Shown: piece after piece, positions 1 to 11,700 of the stretch | Numbering within the stretch: position 1 is the stretch's first letter | How the letters are laid out: every line of letters begins with the position of its first letter | Source of the DNA: Rhizobium album | Lineage (GTDB): Bacteria; Pseudomonadota; Alphaproteobacteria; Rhizobiales; Rhizobiaceae | Reading direction: 5' to 3' | DNA: 64,000 nucleotides | Assembly (NCBI RefSeq): GCF_003122325.1 | Contig: NZ_QFBC01000010.1 | Coordinates: forward strand, 124,001-188,000 | Notes under the pieces: model-generated | What the model was told of the DNA's origin: nothing | Database searches by the model: none | Seen by the model: the letters and a program-made list of their open reading frames with translations, nothing else | Position numbers and translations under genes: made by a program

Positions 1-731
1 TTCCAGGCCGAATGGCCCTCCGGGTTCTTGAAGGTGGAGCCGCCGGTCTTTTCCTTGATCGGCTGCACCGTCTCGCGGTGGCTGCGCACGGCATCCATTT
101 CGGCGCGGATTTTTGCCCGGTCTTCGGGATAACCCTCGAACACGGCATGGGTGAAGATCAGGTCGGCGGCGGCTTGCGAATGGCGATAGCTGTAGCCCAT
201 CTCGGCATTGCTGAGGACGTGCTTTTCGCCCTTGCGATCGACCGCGTGGATTTCCACCACCCGCATTGCCGTCTCGACGCCGTTGGCGCCGGCATTCATG
301 CGCAGCGCGCCGCCGATGCTGCCGGGAATGCCGTAATAGAAATGCAGGCCGCCGATGCCGTTGTCGGCGGCCATCGCCGCGACGTTCTTGTCCGGGCAGA
401 TGGCGCCGGCGCGGATGCGGCTTTCACCGGCGAGTTCGACCTGTCCGAAACCCTTGGCGGACAGGCGGAGCACCACACCCGGAATGCCGCCGTCACGCAC
501 GAGAAGGTTCGAGCCGACGCCGACGACCGTCAGCGGCACGTCCGCGGGCAGGAATTTCAGGAAGGTGATGAGATCGTCGACGTCATGCGGCTGGAACATC
601 AGCTCCGCCAGTCCGCCGGCCTGGAACCAGGTCACACGATCCATCGGCGCATCCGGCGTCAGACGGCCACGCAACTGATTGACGCCGTCCCCGAGCGACG
701 CCAGAAGCTTTTCCCCATTCACCTGTTTCAT
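1..731 (-). CDS. murB: UDP-N-acetylenolpyruvoylglucosamine reductase MurB (3' end cut off by window)
   Basis: Reduces UDP-GlcNAc-enolpyruvate to UDP-MurNAc with NADPH and FAD in the cytoplasm, the second committed step of peptidoglycan precursor synthesis. The reading frame from the ATG at 731 gives an N-terminal FAD-binding domain (WFQAGG, then [12 protein letters not shown]) and the central [17 protein letters not shown] stretch that is diagnostic of MurB. It runs off the window after about 243 codons ending near EGHSAW, so the C-terminal substrate lobe is missing here; the family is usually 300-330 residues. The ATG overlaps the murC stop (ATGA), so the two are translationally coupled. It is the last dcw gene visible. 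Confidence 0.95.
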   Translation of the reverse strand, partial: MKQVNGEKLLASLGDGVNQLRGRLTPDAPMDRVTWFQAGGLAELMFQPHDVDDLITFLKFLPADVPLTVVGVGSNLLVRDGGIPGVVLRLSAKGFGQVELAGESRIRAGAICPDKNVAAMAADNGIGGLHFYYGIPGSIGGALRMNAGANGVETAMRVVEIHAVDRKGEKHVLSNAEMGYSYRHSQAAADLIFTHAVFEGYPEDRAKIRAEMDAVRSHRETVQPIKEKTGGSTFKNPEGHSAW

Positions 732-2140
732 GACTTCCCTGAAACGCCTTCCAATTCCTTCGGCAGCGACGCTGCCCATTGCGTTATGTTTCCAGCCCCC
801 AACAAAACCACGAAATCACCCGGCTGTGCAATGCCTGCTATGATTGATGCCAGTTGATCCGGTGAAGCAAGGTAACGGGCATCACGATGTCCGGCGGATT
901 TGATGCGCGAGACCAGCGTTTCCGAATCGGCGCCTTCAATCGGATCTTCCCCGGCCGAATAGACCGGGGCGATCAGGATGCAGTCGGCATCGTTGAAGCA
1001 GGCGGCAAAATCCGGCAGCAGGCTGGCAAGCCGGCTGTAGCGATGCGGCTGGTGGACGGCGATGATTCGGCCGGGGCCGGCTTCACGCGCCGCCCGCAGC
1101 ACGGCCTTGATTTCGACGGGATGATGGCCGTAGTCGTCGAACACCTGCACGCCGTTCCATTCGCCGGTAAAGGTGAAGCGCCGCTTGACGCCGCCGAAGG
1201 ACGCCAGCCCCTTGCGGATATCCTCGTCGGAAATGCCCAGCCGGTTGGCGACGGCAATCGCCGCCGTGGCGTTCGAGACGTTGTGCCGGCCCGGCATCGG
1301 CAGCACCAGGTCCTTCATGGCAAAAACCTTGCCGGTGCGGCGGCGGCGGATTTCCACGTCGAAGATCGACTTCGTGCCCTGCATCCGCACATTGGTGAAG
1401 CGGGCATCGGCCTGCGGGTTCTCGCCGTAGGTGATCACTTTCCGGTCCTCGATCTGGCTGACGAGGGCCTGCACCTCCGGATGGTCGAGGCACATGACGC
1501 CGAAACCGTAGAAGGGCACGTTCTCGACGAACTGCCGGAAGGCGGCGCGCACGGCGTCGAAATTGCCGTAATGATCGAGGTGTTCGGGGTCGATGTTGGT
1601 GACGACGGCGACGTCGGCCGGCAGCTTCAGGAAAGTGCCGTCCGATTCGTCGGCCTCGACCACCATCCATTCGCCCTCGCCCATGCGGGCATTGGTGCCG
1701 TAGGCATTGATGATACCGCCGTTGATGACGGTCGGGTCGAGATTGCCGGCCTCGAGCAGCGTCGCGACCATGGAGGTCGTGGTCGTCTTGCCGTGGGTGC
1801 CACCGATGGCGATGGCATTGCGGAAACGCATCAGTTCGGCCAACATCTCGGCGCGGCGTACCACCGGCAGCAGCTTTTCACGGGCAGCGACGAGTTCCGG
1901 GTTGTTCTTGCGGATGGCCGTGGAGACGACGACCACTTCGGCGTCACCGAGATTTTCCGCCTTATGACCGACGAAAACCTCGATGCCCTTGGCGCGCAGG
2001 CGCTGCACGTTGGCGCTGTCGGACTGGTCGGACCCCTGGACGCGATGGCCAAGATTGTGCAGCACCTCGGCGATGCCGCTCATGCCGATCCCGCCGATCC
2101 CGATGAAGTGGACGAGGCCGATGGCCTGCGGCATTTTCAT
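728..2140 (-). CDS. murC: UDP-N-acetylmuramate--L-alanine ligase MurC
   Basis: Adds the first residue (L-Ala) of the stem peptide to UDP-MurNAc using ATP. The 470-residue product has the N-terminal nucleotide-binding GIGGIGMSG loop (about 14-22), the ATP-binding [10 protein letters not shown] loop (114-123), and Mur ligase central and C-terminal domains ([20 protein letters not shown]). The open frame extends 48 codons further upstream, but the ATG at 2140 is chosen because it is preceded by AAAGGAG seven bases upstream, overlaps the murG stop as ATGA, and starts the recognisable family N-terminus. The stop overlaps the murB start in the same way. Confidence 0.97.
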   Translation of the reverse strand: MKMPQAIGLVHFIGIGGIGMSGIAEVLHNLGHRVQGSDQSDSANVQRLRAKGIEVFVGHKAENLGDAEVVVVSTAIRKNNPELVAAREKLLPVVRRAEMLAELMRFRNAIAIGGTHGKTTTTSMVATLLEAGNLDPTVINGGIINAYGTNARMGEGEWMVVEADESDGTFLKLPADVAVVTNIDPEHLDHYGNFDAVRAAFRQFVENVPFYGFGVMCLDHPEVQALVSQIEDRKVITYGENPQADARFTNVRMQGTKSIFDVEIRRRRTGKVFAMKDLVLPMPGRHNVSNATAAIAVANRLGISDEDIRKGLASFGGVKRRFTFTGEWNGVQVFDDYGHHPVEIKAVLRAAREAGPGRIIAVHQPHRYSRLASLLPDFAACFNDADCILIAPVYSAGEDPIEGADSETLVSRIKSAGHRDARYLASPDQLASIIAGIAQPGDFVVLLGAGNITQWAASLPKELEGVSGKS

Positions 2141-3261
2141 GCATGCGCTCCTTTGAATTGTGAAATCGGTTGTTTGCCGGCGATGGCCTCGACCATGTCG
2201 GCGAGTTTTGCAGCCGCGTCCGGCTTGCCGGCCTTTTTGGCGGCCGTCGCCATGCGGACGAGCTTGTCCGGATCGTCCATGCATGCCTTGAAGATCGCCG
2301 CCAGCCGCTCCGGCGAGAGCTCCGCCTGGGCAATGACCTTGGCGCCGCCAGCGGCGGCAAGCGAGGCGGCATTGGCCGCCTGGTCGTGGTCGAGCGCATA
2401 CGGATAAGGCACCAGGATCGCCGGCCGGCCGATGACGGACAATTCCGAGACGGTCGAGGCGCCCGAGCGGCAGATGATCAGGTGCGCCGCGGCTAAGCGT
2501 TCCGCCATGTCGGTGAAGAACGGCGAGGTCTCGGCCGGCACGCCGAGTTTTTCATAGCTGCCGGCCACCTTGTCGCGGTCTTCCGGCCGCGACTGCTGCG
2601 TCACCGCAAGGCGCTGGCGATAGGGGTCGTCGAGCAGGCTGATCGCGGTCGGGATGGCCGAGGAGAAGAATTGCGCGCCCTGGCTGCCGCCGAAGACGAC
2701 GAGGCGAAAGGTCTCTCCCGCAGCCGAGGGATGGTAGGGCATGGCGGCGGCGGCGAGAACGGCCGGCCGCACCGGATTGCCGGTTGCCACCGTCTTGGCG
2801 GCATAAACGCCTTCGCCCTCCGGCAGGAAACCGCCGGCGATCGCCTGCACGCGGTTGGCCAGCGCCTTGTTGGCACGGCCCATGACGGCGTTCTGCTCGT
2901 GGATCATCGAGGGCACGCCCATGCCGGTCGCGGCGATCAGCGGCGGCAATGTCGGATAACCGCCGAAACCGACGACGACCAACGGCTTCAGCCTGGAAAT
3001 CAGCCGGCGGGCGGCGCGCAGGCCGCGCCACAGCGTCCAGAGCGAGCGGGCAAGCGCCACCGGGTTCTTCGAGCCGATGGTGGCGGAGGGAACGACGTGG
3101 ATTTCGTCCGCCGGAAATTTACCGGCAAAACGTTCGGCACGGCTGTCGGTCACCAGATGGATGGCGTAGCCGCGCTCCTTCAGCGTATGCGCCAGGGCCT
3201 CCGCCGGAAAAACATGGCCGCCGGTACCACCGGCGGCGAGAAGAATGATACCCTTGGTCAT
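2137..3261 (-). CDS. murG: Lipid II synthase MurG (GlcNAc transferase)
   Basis: Transfers GlcNAc from UDP-GlcNAc to lipid I on the inner face of the cytoplasmic membrane, giving lipid II. The 374-residue GT-B protein shows the N-terminal glycine-rich [10 protein letters not shown] loop at 11-20, the [14 protein letters not shown] stretch, the [12 protein letters not shown] segment and the C-terminal donor site motif [21 protein letters not shown]. It follows ftsW by 27 nt and overlaps murC by 4 nt, so it is a normal internal gene of the dcw operon. Confidence 0.97.
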   Translation of the reverse strand: MTKGIILLAAGGTGGHVFPAEALAHTLKERGYAIHLVTDSRAERFAGKFPADEIHVVPSATIGSKNPVALARSLWTLWRGLRAARRLISRLKPLVVVGFGGYPTLPPLIAATGMGVPSMIHEQNAVMGRANKALANRVQAIAGGFLPEGEGVYAAKTVATGNPVRPAVLAAAAMPYHPSAAGETFRLVVFGGSQGAQFFSSAIPTAISLLDDPYRQRLAVTQQSRPEDRDKVAGSYEKLGVPAETSPFFTDMAERLAAAHLIICRSGASTVSELSVIGRPAILVPYPYALDHDQAANAASLAAAGGAKVIAQAELSPERLAAIFKACMDDPDKLVRMATAAKKAGKPDAAAKLADMVEAIAGKQPISQFKGAHA

Positions 3262-3288
3262 ATGCGCTCTCCGCGTCCGGCCATTCGG

Positions 3289-4443
3289 TTACTCTGCCGG
3301 CACGCCCTGATGCACCCGGAAGAGGCTGCGCTCCTGCGCCCGCTTTTCCGGTCGGTGTCGTGTCAAGGCCAGGATGAACCCCGCCGTGACACTGATCGCC
3401 ACCATCGACGAACCGCCGTAGGAGATCAGCGGCAGGGTCATGCCCTTGGCCGGCAGCAGCTCGAGATTGACGCCGATGTTGATCATCGACTGCAGGCCGA
3501 TCTGCAGCACGAGGCCGGCAACGGCGAACCGGTTGAAGTCGTTACGCTCCTTGAACGCGTGACTCAACCCCCTCAGCACCACGAAGGAAAAGATGATGAC
3601 CAGCGCCATGCAGAACAGGATGCCGAATTCTTCGGCCGCGACAGAGAAGATGAAGTCGGTATGGCTGTCGGGGATAATGCGCTTGACGATGCCTTCGCCC
3701 GGTCCCTGACCCAGCCAGTCGCCGCGGATGATCGCCTGGCGGGCGGTATCGACCTGGAACGTATCGCCTTCGCCGGTGAGGAAGCGGTCGATACGGCCGG
3801 CGACGTGCGGCAGCATGTAATAGGCGGACACGAAACCGGCGACGCCGAAGCCGCCGAGCAGCACGATCCACAGCCAGGGCATGCCGGCCATGAAGAACAT
3901 GCCGCCCCAGACGGCGGTGGTCAGGATCGTCTGGCCGAGGTCGGGCTGCGCCACCAAGAGCGAGCCGACCATGCCGAACAGGATGATGGCGAAGAAATTG
4001 CCCGGAATTTCCGGCTGGCGGGCATGTTCGGCAAACAGCCAGGCGCAGACGACGACGAAGGCCGGCTTCATGAATTCCGACGGCTGGATGGAGATGCCGG
4101 CGAGCGTCACCCAGCGCCGCGATCCCTTGACCTCGACGCCGAAGAACAGCGCCACCAGCATCAGGCCCAAGGCCACGACCAGAAGCACGATCGCGGTGCG
4201 TCGCACCTGCCGTGGCGACATGAAGGAAATACCGATCATCACCGCCAGCGACGGCAGCAGGAATGCGGCGTGGCGCTTGACGAAGTGGAAGCTGTCGAGG
4301 CCGAGGCGTTCGGCGACCGGCGGCGAGGCAGCGAAGGACAGCATGAAGCCGATCCCCATCAACAGGATGAACGTCGCCAGGAAAAACCGGTCGATCGTCC
4401 AGAACCAATCCGCCACAGGGCCTCGTTCGGCACGGCTCACCAT
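3289..4443 (-). CDS. ftsW: SEDS peptidoglycan glycosyltransferase FtsW
   Basis: Polymerises lipid II at the division septum together with the transpeptidase FtsI. The 384-residue protein is highly hydrophobic with about ten membrane spans and carries SEDS family signatures: GSRRWVTLAGISIQPSEFMKPAF, QPDLGQTILTTAVWGGMFFMAG, and GLQSMINIGVNLELLPAKGMTLPLISYGGSS in pieces along the chain. The N-terminal soluble segment is short (about 20 residues). It starts one base after the murD stop, which implies coupled translation. FtsW rather than RodA is inferred from the dcw position. Confidence 0.96.
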   Translation of the reverse strand: MVSRAERGPVADWFWTIDRFFLATFILLMGIGFMLSFAASPPVAERLGLDSFHFVKRHAAFLLPSLAVMIGISFMSPRQVRRTAIVLLVVALGLMLVALFFGVEVKGSRRWVTLAGISIQPSEFMKPAFVVVCAWLFAEHARQPEIPGNFFAIILFGMVGSLLVAQPDLGQTILTTAVWGGMFFMAGMPWLWIVLLGGFGVAGFVSAYYMLPHVAGRIDRFLTGEGDTFQVDTARQAIIRGDWLGQGPGEGIVKRIIPDSHTDFIFSVAAEEFGILFCMALVIIFSFVVLRGLSHAFKERNDFNRFAVAGLVLQIGLQSMINIGVNLELLPAKGMTLPLISYGGSSMVAISVTAGFILALTRHRPEKRAQERSLFRVHQGVPAE

Positions 4444-4444
4444 G

Positions 4445-5857
4445 TCACTTCTCTCCGCTTTCGGTATCGATCAGCATGGCCACGCCCTGCAACGACCGGA
4501 CATGGCCGACGAAGGCATCACCTCTTATCTCGAAATTCTTATATTGGTCGAAGCTTGCGCAAGCCGGGGATAACATAACGGCGGAAGGCCCACCCTGATC
4601 CAGCGCCGAATCGGCGGCCGCATGGGCGACCGCCTGCTCCAGCGTTCCGGAAATCTCGTAAGGCACGGCCTGGCCGAGAGTCGCAGCAAACTCCGCTGCC
4701 GCCTCGCCGATCAGGTACGCCTTGACGATCCGCGGGAAATACGAGGTCAGCGTCGTGATGCCGCCGGTCTTCGGCAGGCCGCCGGCGATCCAGTAGATGC
4801 GATCGTAGCTCGAAAGCGCCGGGGCTGCGGCATCGGCATTGGTCGCCTTGCTGTCGTTGACGAACACGACACTGCCACGGCGGCCGACCGGCTGCATGCG
4901 GTGCTTGAGGCCGGGGAAGGATTTGAGCCCGGCCCGGATCTGCTCCGGCGACACGCCGACCGCCAGGCAGGCGGCAATCGCCGCCGCCGCATTCTGGGTG
5001 TTGTGGCTGCCGCGCAGCGTCTGGATGTCGGTGAGGTCGGCGATCTCGGACGTCGCGCCCGTCTCGGCACGGATGATGCGGCTGCCTTCAGCATAAAGCC
5101 CGTCGGCCAGCACCTGCCGGCGCGAAATACGGATGACCTTGGTGCCGGCCCGCTCGACCCGATCGGCGATCAGGGCCGAAAAACTGTCGTCCACACCGAC
5201 GACGGCAACCTTGCTGCCGGCGACCAGCCGTTCCTTGACGTCGGCATAATGCTGCATGGTGCCATGACGGTCGAGATGGTCGGGCGTCAGGTTGAGCAGG
5301 ATGCCGGCGGACGGGTTGAGGGTGGGTGCGAGATCGATCTGGTAGGACGAGCACTCGATGACGAAATAACGTTCCGCCTTCGGCGGCTCCAGCGTCAGGA
5401 TCGCCGTGCCGATATTGCCGCCGAGTTGCGTATCGCGGCCGCTCGACTTCAGGATATGGGCGATCAGCGCCGTCGTCGTCGATTTGCCGTTGGTGCCGGT
5501 AATGGCGATGAACGGGCAATCGGGCGCATGCGCCCGGCGCTCGCGGACGAAAAGCTCGACGTCGCCGATCACTTCGACGCCGGCGGCTTTCGCCAGATCC
5601 ACCGTCCAGTGCGGCTTCGGATGGGTCAGCGGCACACCCGGCGACAGCACGAAGGCGGATAGGCCGCTCCAGTCGATCGAGCGCAAGTCGGCGGTCGGAA
5701 TACCCTCGGCGGACGCCTTGGCGACGCTGTCGGGATTGTCGTCCCAGGCGGTGACGGCGACACCGCCGGCCACCAGCGCCCGCGCCGTCGCCAGCCCCGA
5801 GCCGCCGAGGCCGAACAGCGCGACCGCCTTGCCCTTGAATGTCGTGACCGCGATCAT
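4445..5857 (-). CDS. murD: UDP-N-acetylmuramoyl-L-alanine--D-glutamate ligase MurD
   Basis: Adds D-glutamate to UDP-MurNAc-L-Ala with ATP. The 470-residue product has the N-terminal Rossmann-like [13 protein letters not shown] (16-28), the ATP loop [10 protein letters not shown] (121-130), the [12 protein letters not shown] segment and the C-terminal Mur ligase domain ([17 protein letters not shown]). The ATG lies 4 nt after the mraY stop and the gene ends one base before ftsW. Nothing unusual is seen; length matches the family. Confidence 0.97.
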   Translation of the reverse strand: MIAVTTFKGKAVALFGLGGSGLATARALVAGGVAVTAWDDNPDSVAKASAEGIPTADLRSIDWSGLSAFVLSPGVPLTHPKPHWTVDLAKAAGVEVIGDVELFVRERRAHAPDCPFIAITGTNGKSTTTALIAHILKSSGRDTQLGGNIGTAILTLEPPKAERYFVIECSSYQIDLAPTLNPSAGILLNLTPDHLDRHGTMQHYADVKERLVAGSKVAVVGVDDSFSALIADRVERAGTKVIRISRRQVLADGLYAEGSRIIRAETGATSEIADLTDIQTLRGSHNTQNAAAAIAACLAVGVSPEQIRAGLKSFPGLKHRMQPVGRRGSVVFVNDSKATNADAAAPALSSYDRIYWIAGGLPKTGGITTLTSYFPRIVKAYLIGEAAAEFAATLGQAVPYEISGTLEQAVAHAAADSALDQGGPSAVMLSPACASFDQYKNFEIRGDAFVGHVRSLQGVAMLIDTESGEK

Positions 5858-5861
5858 CGGC

Positions 5862-6962
5862 TCACCGCAGCTTCAGCGTCGACAGGCCGACCATGGCGAG
5901 CACGACGGCGATGATCCAGAAGCGGATGACCACCTGGCTTTCCGTCCAGCCCTTCTTTTCGAAATGGTGGTGGATCGGCGCCATGAGGAAGACGCGCCTG
6001 CCGGTCATCTTGAAGAAGCCGACCTGGATGATCACCGACAGCGTTTCCATGACGAACAGGCCGCCGATGATGACCATGACGATTTCGTGCTTGGTGGCGA
6101 CGGCAACCGAACCGATCAGGCCGCCCAGAGCCAGCGAGCCGGTGTCGCCCATGAAGATGGCGGCCGGCGGCGCGTTGAACCAGAGAAAGCCGAGGCCGGC
6201 GCCGATCACCGCGCCGAGGATGACGGCAAGCTCACCGGTGCCGGGCACGAAGTTGATCTGCAGGTAGCCGGCAAAGACCGCGTTGCCCGCGAGATAGGCG
6301 ATGACGCCGAAGGAGGCCGAGGCGATCATGACCGGCACGATGGCGAGACCGTCGAGGCCATCGGTCAGGTTCACCGCATTGCCGGCGGCGACGATGACAA
6401 AACCGCCGAACAGCACGAAGAAGATGCCGAGGTCGATCAGGAAATCCTTGAAGAAAGGAAAGGCAACGGAGGAGCCGAAACCGCCGCCATGCGCCGGGTT
6501 GGACAGCGCCGTGTGCATCATGAAATAGACGGCGATGCCGGCAATGACGAATTCGATGGCGAGCCGCGCCTTGCCGGAAAACCCCTTGTCGGTCTGCTTC
6601 GTGACCTTGAGGTAGTCGTCGTAAAAGCCGATGGCACCGAAACCCAGCGTCACCAGCAGCGTCGCCACCACGTAGACGTTGGAGAGGTCCGCCCACAAAA
6701 GCGACGAGACGACGATGCCCGCAAGGATCATCAGCCCGCCCATGGTCGGCGTTCCGGCCTTCTTGAAATGCGTCTGCGGTCCGTCCGCACGGATCGGCTG
6801 GCCTTTGCCCTGGCGGATGCGCAACGACGTGATCATGCGCGGCCCGAACAGGAAGACGATCGCGGCCGAGGTGAAGAGGGCTGCTCCGGTGCGGAAAGTA
6901 ATGTATCGAAATAGGTTGAAGAGTTGAAAGTGGTCCGCCAGTTCCACAAGCCAGATTAGCAT
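5862..6962 (-). CDS. mraY: Phospho-N-acetylmuramoyl-pentapeptide transferase MraY
   Basis: Integral membrane enzyme that moves phospho-MurNAc-pentapeptide onto undecaprenyl phosphate, making lipid I. The 366-residue protein has about ten membrane spans and the MraY motifs: [33 protein letters not shown] (Mg-binding aspartates), [12 protein letters not shown] and the [12 protein letters not shown] histidine motif. The ATG is preceded by AAAGGG nine bases upstream. Gene lies 22 nt downstream of murF and 4 nt upstream of murD. Confidence 0.97.
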   Translation of the reverse strand: MLIWLVELADHFQLFNLFRYITFRTGAALFTSAAIVFLFGPRMITSLRIRQGKGQPIRADGPQTHFKKAGTPTMGGLMILAGIVVSSLLWADLSNVYVVATLLVTLGFGAIGFYDDYLKVTKQTDKGFSGKARLAIEFVIAGIAVYFMMHTALSNPAHGGGFGSSVAFPFFKDFLIDLGIFFVLFGGFVIVAAGNAVNLTDGLDGLAIVPVMIASASFGVIAYLAGNAVFAGYLQINFVPGTGELAVILGAVIGAGLGFLWFNAPPAAIFMGDTGSLALGGLIGSVAVATKHEIVMVIIGGLFVMETLSVIIQVGFFKMTGRRVFLMAPIHHHFEKKGWTESQVVIRFWIIAVVLAMVGLSTLKLR

Positions 6963-6984
6963 AGGAGCCCTTTCTCAAGCCCAA

Positions 6985-8421
6985 TCAAGATTGGCGCTCC
7001 GTGTCGGAAAACGCAGGATATTTGTCAAGCAGCGCCGCGACGATCTTGCCGAAACCGATGCCGAGCGAGGATTTTATCATCAGCACATCGCCCGGCATCA
7101 CCGACGCGGCGGCAAATTTCACCATGTCTTCAGTCGCGGCGCGATATTCGACATGGATACTGGAGGGCAAGGCGTCGCGCAGATGCGCCATCTCGGGTCC
7201 GGAAAGCCAGACATGCTCGATGCCGCTTGCGAGCAACGGCGAGGCCAGCTCGGCATGCACCTGCGCCGCGAATTCGCCCATTTCCAGCATGTCGCCGAGA
7301 ATGGCCACCCGCCGCCCCTCGCCTTCCGGCTGGGCCGAGGCAAGCAGCGCCAAAGCGGCGCGCATCGAGGCCGGGTTGGCATTGTAGCTTTCGTCGATCA
7401 GCGTGAAGAAACTGTCGTGCCCGATGGCGCGGCGGTGGCGCTGGCCGCGCCCCTTGACCGCCTTCAGGTCCTCCAGCGCGGCGACCGCCTCGGCAAGATC
7501 GGCGCCGACAAGCATCGCCGTGCCGAGTGCGGCCATGGCGTTTTCGGCGATGTGCCGGCCGGGCGCGCCGATCAGGATCTCGGTGGTCTCGCCGCCGAGG
7601 GTCGCCCAGACGATCGAGCCTTCCGCCGAACCGTCGAAATCCGCCAGCCGGAAATCTGCCTTGGCATGCTGGCCGAAGGAATAGATGTGCTCGATGCCGC
7701 AATTCTGCGCCGTTTTCTCCAGGAAGTCGTACTGCTCGTTGTCGCGGTTGAGAACGACCGCGCCGCCCGGCTCGACGCCCTCGAAGATTTCCGCCTTGGC
7801 AGCGGCGATCTCGCGCAGGTCACGGAAATTACCGAGATGGGCGGCGGCGATGGTGGTGATGATCGCCACATCCGGACGCACCAGCTTGACCAGCGGCCGG
7901 ATCTCGTCTGGATGGTTCATGCCGATCTCGAAGACGCCGAAGGCGGTATCGGCCGGCATGCGGGCCAGCGTCAGCGGCACGCCCCAGTGATTGTTGAAGG
8001 AGGCGACCGCCGCATGCACCTTGCCGGACGGCTCCAGCACGTGGCGGAGCATTTCCTTGGTCGTCGTCTTGCCGACGGAGCCGGTCACCGCGACGATCTT
8101 CGCCGGAGTCCGCGCCCTTGCTGCGGCACCCAGCCGGCCAAGTGCGGCCAGCACGTCGTCGACGACGATCATCGGCACCGTCAGCCGGCCCAAAGCCGGA
8201 AGCTTGGCTTCGCTGATCACCAGAAGCGAGGCGCCGTTCGCCATGGCGATGCTGGCATAATTATGGCCGTCGACCCGGTCGCCCTTGATGGCAAAGAAGG
8301 CCTCTCCCTCGGAAATGCTGCGGCTGTCGATCGAAATGCCGGTCACGCCCTCCGGCAGGGTGCCGATCGGCCGCCCCACCATGGCAGAAATCATTTCGTC
8401 GGTTGTCCAAAGCCACGTCAA
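6985..8421 (-). CDS. murF: UDP-MurNAc-tripeptide--D-alanyl-D-alanine ligase MurF
   Basis: Adds D-Ala-D-Ala to UDP-MurNAc-tripeptide. The 478-residue protein carries the ATP loop [10 protein letters not shown] at about 114-123, the [10 protein letters not shown] substrate segment and the [16 protein letters not shown]-terminal signature. The start is a TTG at 8421 that overlaps the murE stop as TTGA and has GGAGGAGCG about ten bases upstream. A TTG start with stop overlap suggests that translation depends on ribosomes finishing murE. Confidence 0.96.
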   Translation of the reverse strand: MTWLWTTDEMISAMVGRPIGTLPEGVTGISIDSRSISEGEAFFAIKGDRVDGHNYASIAMANGASLLVISEAKLPALGRLTVPMIVVDDVLAALGRLGAAARARTPAKIVAVTGSVGKTTTKEMLRHVLEPSGKVHAAVASFNNHWGVPLTLARMPADTAFGVFEIGMNHPDEIRPLVKLVRPDVAIITTIAAAHLGNFRDLREIAAAKAEIFEGVEPGGAVVLNRDNEQYDFLEKTAQNCGIEHIYSFGQHAKADFRLADFDGSAEGSIVWATLGGETTEILIGAPGRHIAENAMAALGTAMLVGADLAEAVAALEDLKAVKGRGQRHRRAIGHDSFFTLIDESYNANPASMRAALALLASAQPEGEGRRVAILGDMLEMGEFAAQVHAELASPLLASGIEHVWLSGPEMAHLRDALPSSIHVEYRAATEDMVKFAAASVMPGDVLMIKSSLGIGFGKIVAALLDKYPAFSDTERQS

Positions 8422-9887
8422 TGCCTGCGCTCCTCCAAAGCCTTTCTCACTTCCGCATGATCGGAGAACGGCAGCGTCACGGCGCCCACCGTCTGTCCCT
8501 CCTCATGCCCCTTGCCGGCAACGATCAGCGTGTCGCCGGCCTCCAGCAGGCCGACGGCATGGCGGATCGCCTCGGCGCGGTCGCCGATCTCGGTGGCGCA
8601 GGGGGCTGCCGCCATGATCTCCGAGCGGATGGTCGCCGGCTCTTCCGAGCGTGGATTGTCGTCGGTGACGATCACCACGTCGGCAAGCCGGCAGGCGATC
8701 TCGCCCATGATCGGCCGCTTGCCTTTGTCGCGATCGCCGCCGCAGCCGAACACCACGACGACGCGGCCGGTGGTGAAAGGCCGCACCGAAGCGAGCACGT
8801 TCTGCAAAGCATCCGGCTTGTGGGCGTAATCGACATAGGCCAAAGCGCCGTTGCCGGCATGGCCGACCAGTTCCAGCCGCCCGGAGGCGCCCTTGAGCTT
8901 GCCGAGTGCGGCCATGGCTTCGGCCGGCGCAACGCCGGTCGAGATCGCCAGCCCGGCGGCGACCAGCGCGTTGGCGATCTGGAAATCGCCGGCAAGCGGG
9001 ATGTGCACTTCGAAGATCTCGTCGCCGTGATGCACCTCGGCGACCTGCTTGTGGCGGAAATGCTCGACGCGCTTCAGGCTGAGGAAACGGCCCTGGCGGC
9101 CGACGGTGCGCACGTCATGACCGGCAGCCGTAGCGACACGAATGGCTTCCGCCGACCACGGATCGTCGGCGAAGATCACCGCCGGCGAGCCCTTCGGCAA
9201 CAGCGTATCGAACAGCCGCATCTTCGCCGCCATGTAGTTTTCCATGGTCGGATGGTAATCCATGTGGTCGCGGCCGAGATTGGTGAAGGCGGCAGCCGAC
9301 AGGCGCACGCCGTCCAGCCGGCTCTGGTCGAGGCCGTGGCTGGATGCTTCCATCGCCGCATGTGTCACGCCGGCACCGGCGAGTTCGGCCAGCAGACGGT
9401 GGAGGGAAACCGGATCGGGCGTCGTCAGCGAGCCGTAATCGTCGCGCCCCGGGGCGATGACACCGGTGGTGCCGATCTGGGCAGCAGCCCGGCCGGCACC
9501 GGCCCAGATCTGCCGCGTGAAGGAAACGACGGAGGTCTTGCCGGCCGTACCGGTCACCGCCACCATGGTCTGCGGCTGCGCGCCAAAAAAGCGGGCGGCG
9601 GCCAGCGCCAGGAAGCGCCGCGGCTCGGAAACAGACAGGACCGGCACGGCGGACTCGCCATCACCTTGCCCCGGCCCGGCAATCACCGCCGCTGCACCGC
9701 GGGCAATCGCGTCGCCGATGAAGCGGGCGCCGTTCGCCTTGCTGCCGGCGAGCGCCACGAAAAGGCTGCCGGGTTTCATCGCGCGGCTGTCGGCGGAGAT
9801 ATCCGCCACGGCGATGTCACCGGCCTTGCCTTCGAGTTCAGTTGAGAGTTCCGGAAAGTCGGTTCCGGCCAGTTCGCGCAGTTTCAT
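8418..9887 (-). CDS. murE: UDP-MurNAc-L-Ala-D-Glu--meso-diaminopimelate ligase MurE
   Basis: Adds the third stem-peptide residue. The 489-residue protein has the ATP loop GTAGKTS (113-119), the [15 protein letters not shown] segment, and the DNPRSE motif; DNPR is the known determinant for meso-diaminopimelate rather than lysine, so the cell wall is of the Gram-negative mDAP type. The open frame continues 89 codons upstream to 10154 into ftsI, but the ATG at 9887 begins the family N-terminus (MKLRELAG). It lies 67 nt after ftsI and overlaps murF. Confidence 0.97.
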   Translation of the reverse strand: MKLRELAGTDFPELSTELEGKAGDIAVADISADSRAMKPGSLFVALAGSKANGARFIGDAIARGAAAVIAGPGQGDGESAVPVLSVSEPRRFLALAAARFFGAQPQTMVAVTGTAGKTSVVSFTRQIWAGAGRAAAQIGTTGVIAPGRDDYGSLTTPDPVSLHRLLAELAGAGVTHAAMEASSHGLDQSRLDGVRLSAAAFTNLGRDHMDYHPTMENYMAAKMRLFDTLLPKGSPAVIFADDPWSAEAIRVATAAGHDVRTVGRQGRFLSLKRVEHFRHKQVAEVHHGDEIFEVHIPLAGDFQIANALVAAGLAISTGVAPAEAMAALGKLKGASGRLELVGHAGNGALAYVDYAHKPDALQNVLASVRPFTTGRVVVVFGCGGDRDKGKRPIMGEIACRLADVVIVTDDNPRSEEPATIRSEIMAAAPCATEIGDRAEAIRHAVGLLEAGDTLIVAGKGHEEGQTVGAVTLPFSDHAEVRKALEERRH

Positions 9888-9954
9888 CGGATATGCTTTT
9901 CTGTCCCTTGCGTCGCGCACCCCACGCGAATCGCTGGCCGCTATTCTTTCCCAT

Positions 9955-11700
9955 TCAATAAGACTGCAGCAAGGCAGCACCGCCATCACCAAACTGCGGC
10001 TGGACGCCCAGAAGCGGCGCCGCACGGCGAATGATGTCGCGCACCATCGGCGCCGCCGTATAGGAGGCGATCGTGCCGCCGCCCTCGCCGCTGTGCGGCT
10101 CGTCGCAGAACGACAGGACGATGTAGCGCGGATTGCCCATCGGGAAGGCCGCAAGGAACGCGTTGAAGTTCAGCTTGCTGTCGTAGCGGCCGTTGACCAC
10201 CTTGTCGGCGGTACCGGTCTTGCCGCCGACGTCGAAGCCGGCGACACGGGCGTTGCGGCCCGAACCGTTCACGCCGTTATATTCGAACAGGTAGCGCATG
10301 TCGGCGCTGGTCTTTTCCTGGATCACCACCTTGGCGACCTCGTCGGCCTGGTCCTGCGTGCGCGGCAGGAAGGTCGGCTCGATCAGTTTGCCGCCGTTGA
10401 CCAGCGCGGCACCTGCGACCGCCGTCTGCAACGGCGTCGTCGAAACGCCGTGGCCGAACGAAATGGTGATCGAGTTGATCTTCTTCCATTCACGCGGCTG
10501 CGTCGGCGTCTTCACTTCCGGCAGCTCGGTCTGCATCCTGGTGAGCAGGCCGAGTCTGGTGAGGAATTCCTTGTGCGCCTCGATGCCGACGACGTCGGCC
10601 ATCTTCGCCGTGCCGATGTTGGAGGAATACTGGAAGATTTCCGGCACGCTGAGCACCCGGTGCTTGCCATGGAAATCCTTGATGGTGAAACCGCCGATGC
10701 GGATCGGGAAACGAGCATCGAAATTGTCGGTCAGCTTGACCTTGCCGGAATCGAGCGCCATTGCCGTGGTGAACGACTTGAAGGTCGAGCCCATCTCGAA
10801 GGTGCCGTTCGACATGCGGTTGAGCCAACCTTCGGCTGCACCCTCCAGCGGATTGTTGGGGTCGAAATCCGGTGCCGACGCCATGGCCAGGACTTCGCCG
10901 GTATTGGCATCGAGAACGACGGCGCCGGCCCCCTTCGCCTTGTAGTTGGTCACCGCATTGACGACGACGTCGCGGACGATCGCCTGGACACGCACGTCGA
11001 TGGAGAGTTTTACCGGCTCCAGCGGCGTATCGCTGGTCATGCCGACGGCGGCGAGATCGGCCAGGCCTTGGTTGTCGATGAACTTTTCCATGCCGGCAAC
11101 GCCGCGGTTGTCGATGTTGACATAACCGACGATGTGCGCGGCGGTGGCGCCGCCGGGATAGAAGCGGCGCTTTTCCGGACGGAAGCCGATGCCGGGAATA
11201 CCGAGCGCCAGGATCTGGCTCTGCTGCTTCGGCGTCAGCTGCCGGCGCAGCCACTGGAAGTGCGATTTGGACGACAGCTTCTTGTAGGTGCCCTTGAGGT
11301 CGAGGTCCGGCAGCACGGTCGCCAGCATTTCGACGGCTTCGTCGGCATCGACGATCTTGTGCGGCTCGGCATAGAGCGAAACGGTGCGAATGTCGGTGGC
11401 CAGCACCTCGCCGTTGCGGTCGAGGATATCCGGGCGCGAGGCCATCAGCCGGTCGGCCGGCATGATGCTGGACACGACTTCCGGCGACGCCATGCCGTAT
11501 TGCACGAGTCGGCCGCCGATAATGCAGTAGACCACCGAAAAACCGGCGATGATGATCGCAACCCGGCTGCGCGCCTGGTCGCTCTTCTTCTTGACGGTCC
11601 CCTGGAAGGCGGAGGATTGCGTGCCGCCGGGGCGGTTATGGCCGCCTGCGGAAAAATGCGCCTTGCTCTTCAGCACCATGATACGGGAAAGAAAAGACAT
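9955..11700 (-). CDS. ftsI: Division-specific peptidoglycan transpeptidase FtsI (PBP3)
   Basis: Class B penicillin-binding protein that cross-links septal peptidoglycan in the periplasm, acting with FtsW. The 581-residue chain has a basic cytoplasmic tail, one membrane anchor at about 46-64, a non-catalytic pedestal domain, then the transpeptidase domain with all three catalytic motifs: STFK (Ser305-Lys308), SSN (359-361) and KTGT (494-497). The ATG shares one base with the ftsL stop (TGATG). The gap to murE is the largest inside this part of the cluster. Confidence 0.97.
   Translation of the reverse strand: MSFLSRIMVLKSKAHFSAGGHNRPGGTQSSAFQGTVKKKSDQARSRVAIIIAGFSVVYCIIGGRLVQYGMASPEVVSSIMPADRLMASRPDILDRNGEVLATDIRTVSLYAEPHKIVDADEAVEMLATVLPDLDLKGTYKKLSSKSHFQWLRRQLTPKQQSQILALGIPGIGFRPEKRRFYPGGATAAHIVGYVNIDNRGVAGMEKFIDNQGLADLAAVGMTSDTPLEPVKLSIDVRVQAIVRDVVVNAVTNYKAKGAGAVVLDANTGEVLAMASAPDFDPNNPLEGAAEGWLNRMSNGTFEMGSTFKSFTTAMALDSGKVKLTDNFDARFPIRIGGFTIKDFHGKHRVLSVPEIFQYSSNIGTAKMADVVGIEAHKEFLTRLGLLTRMQTELPEVKTPTQPREWKKINSITISFGHGVSTTPLQTAVAGAALVNGGKLIEPTFLPRTQDQADEVAKVVIQEKTSADMRYLFEYNGVNGSGRNARVAGFDVGGKTGTADKVVNGRYDSKLNFNAFLAAFPMGNPRYIVLSFCDEPHSGEGGGTIASYTAAPMVRDIIRRAAPLLGVQPQFGDGGAALLQSY

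Noticed and set aside
12-857. 281-codon plus-strand open frame at the window start
   Set aside because: It is antisense to murB and the end of murC, whose minus-strand products match their families throughout; high GC makes such shadow frames common.
2671-4578. 635-codon plus-strand open frame
   Set aside because: Antisense to murG and ftsW; its product is rich in His, Asp, Arg and Gly repeats with no recognisable domain.
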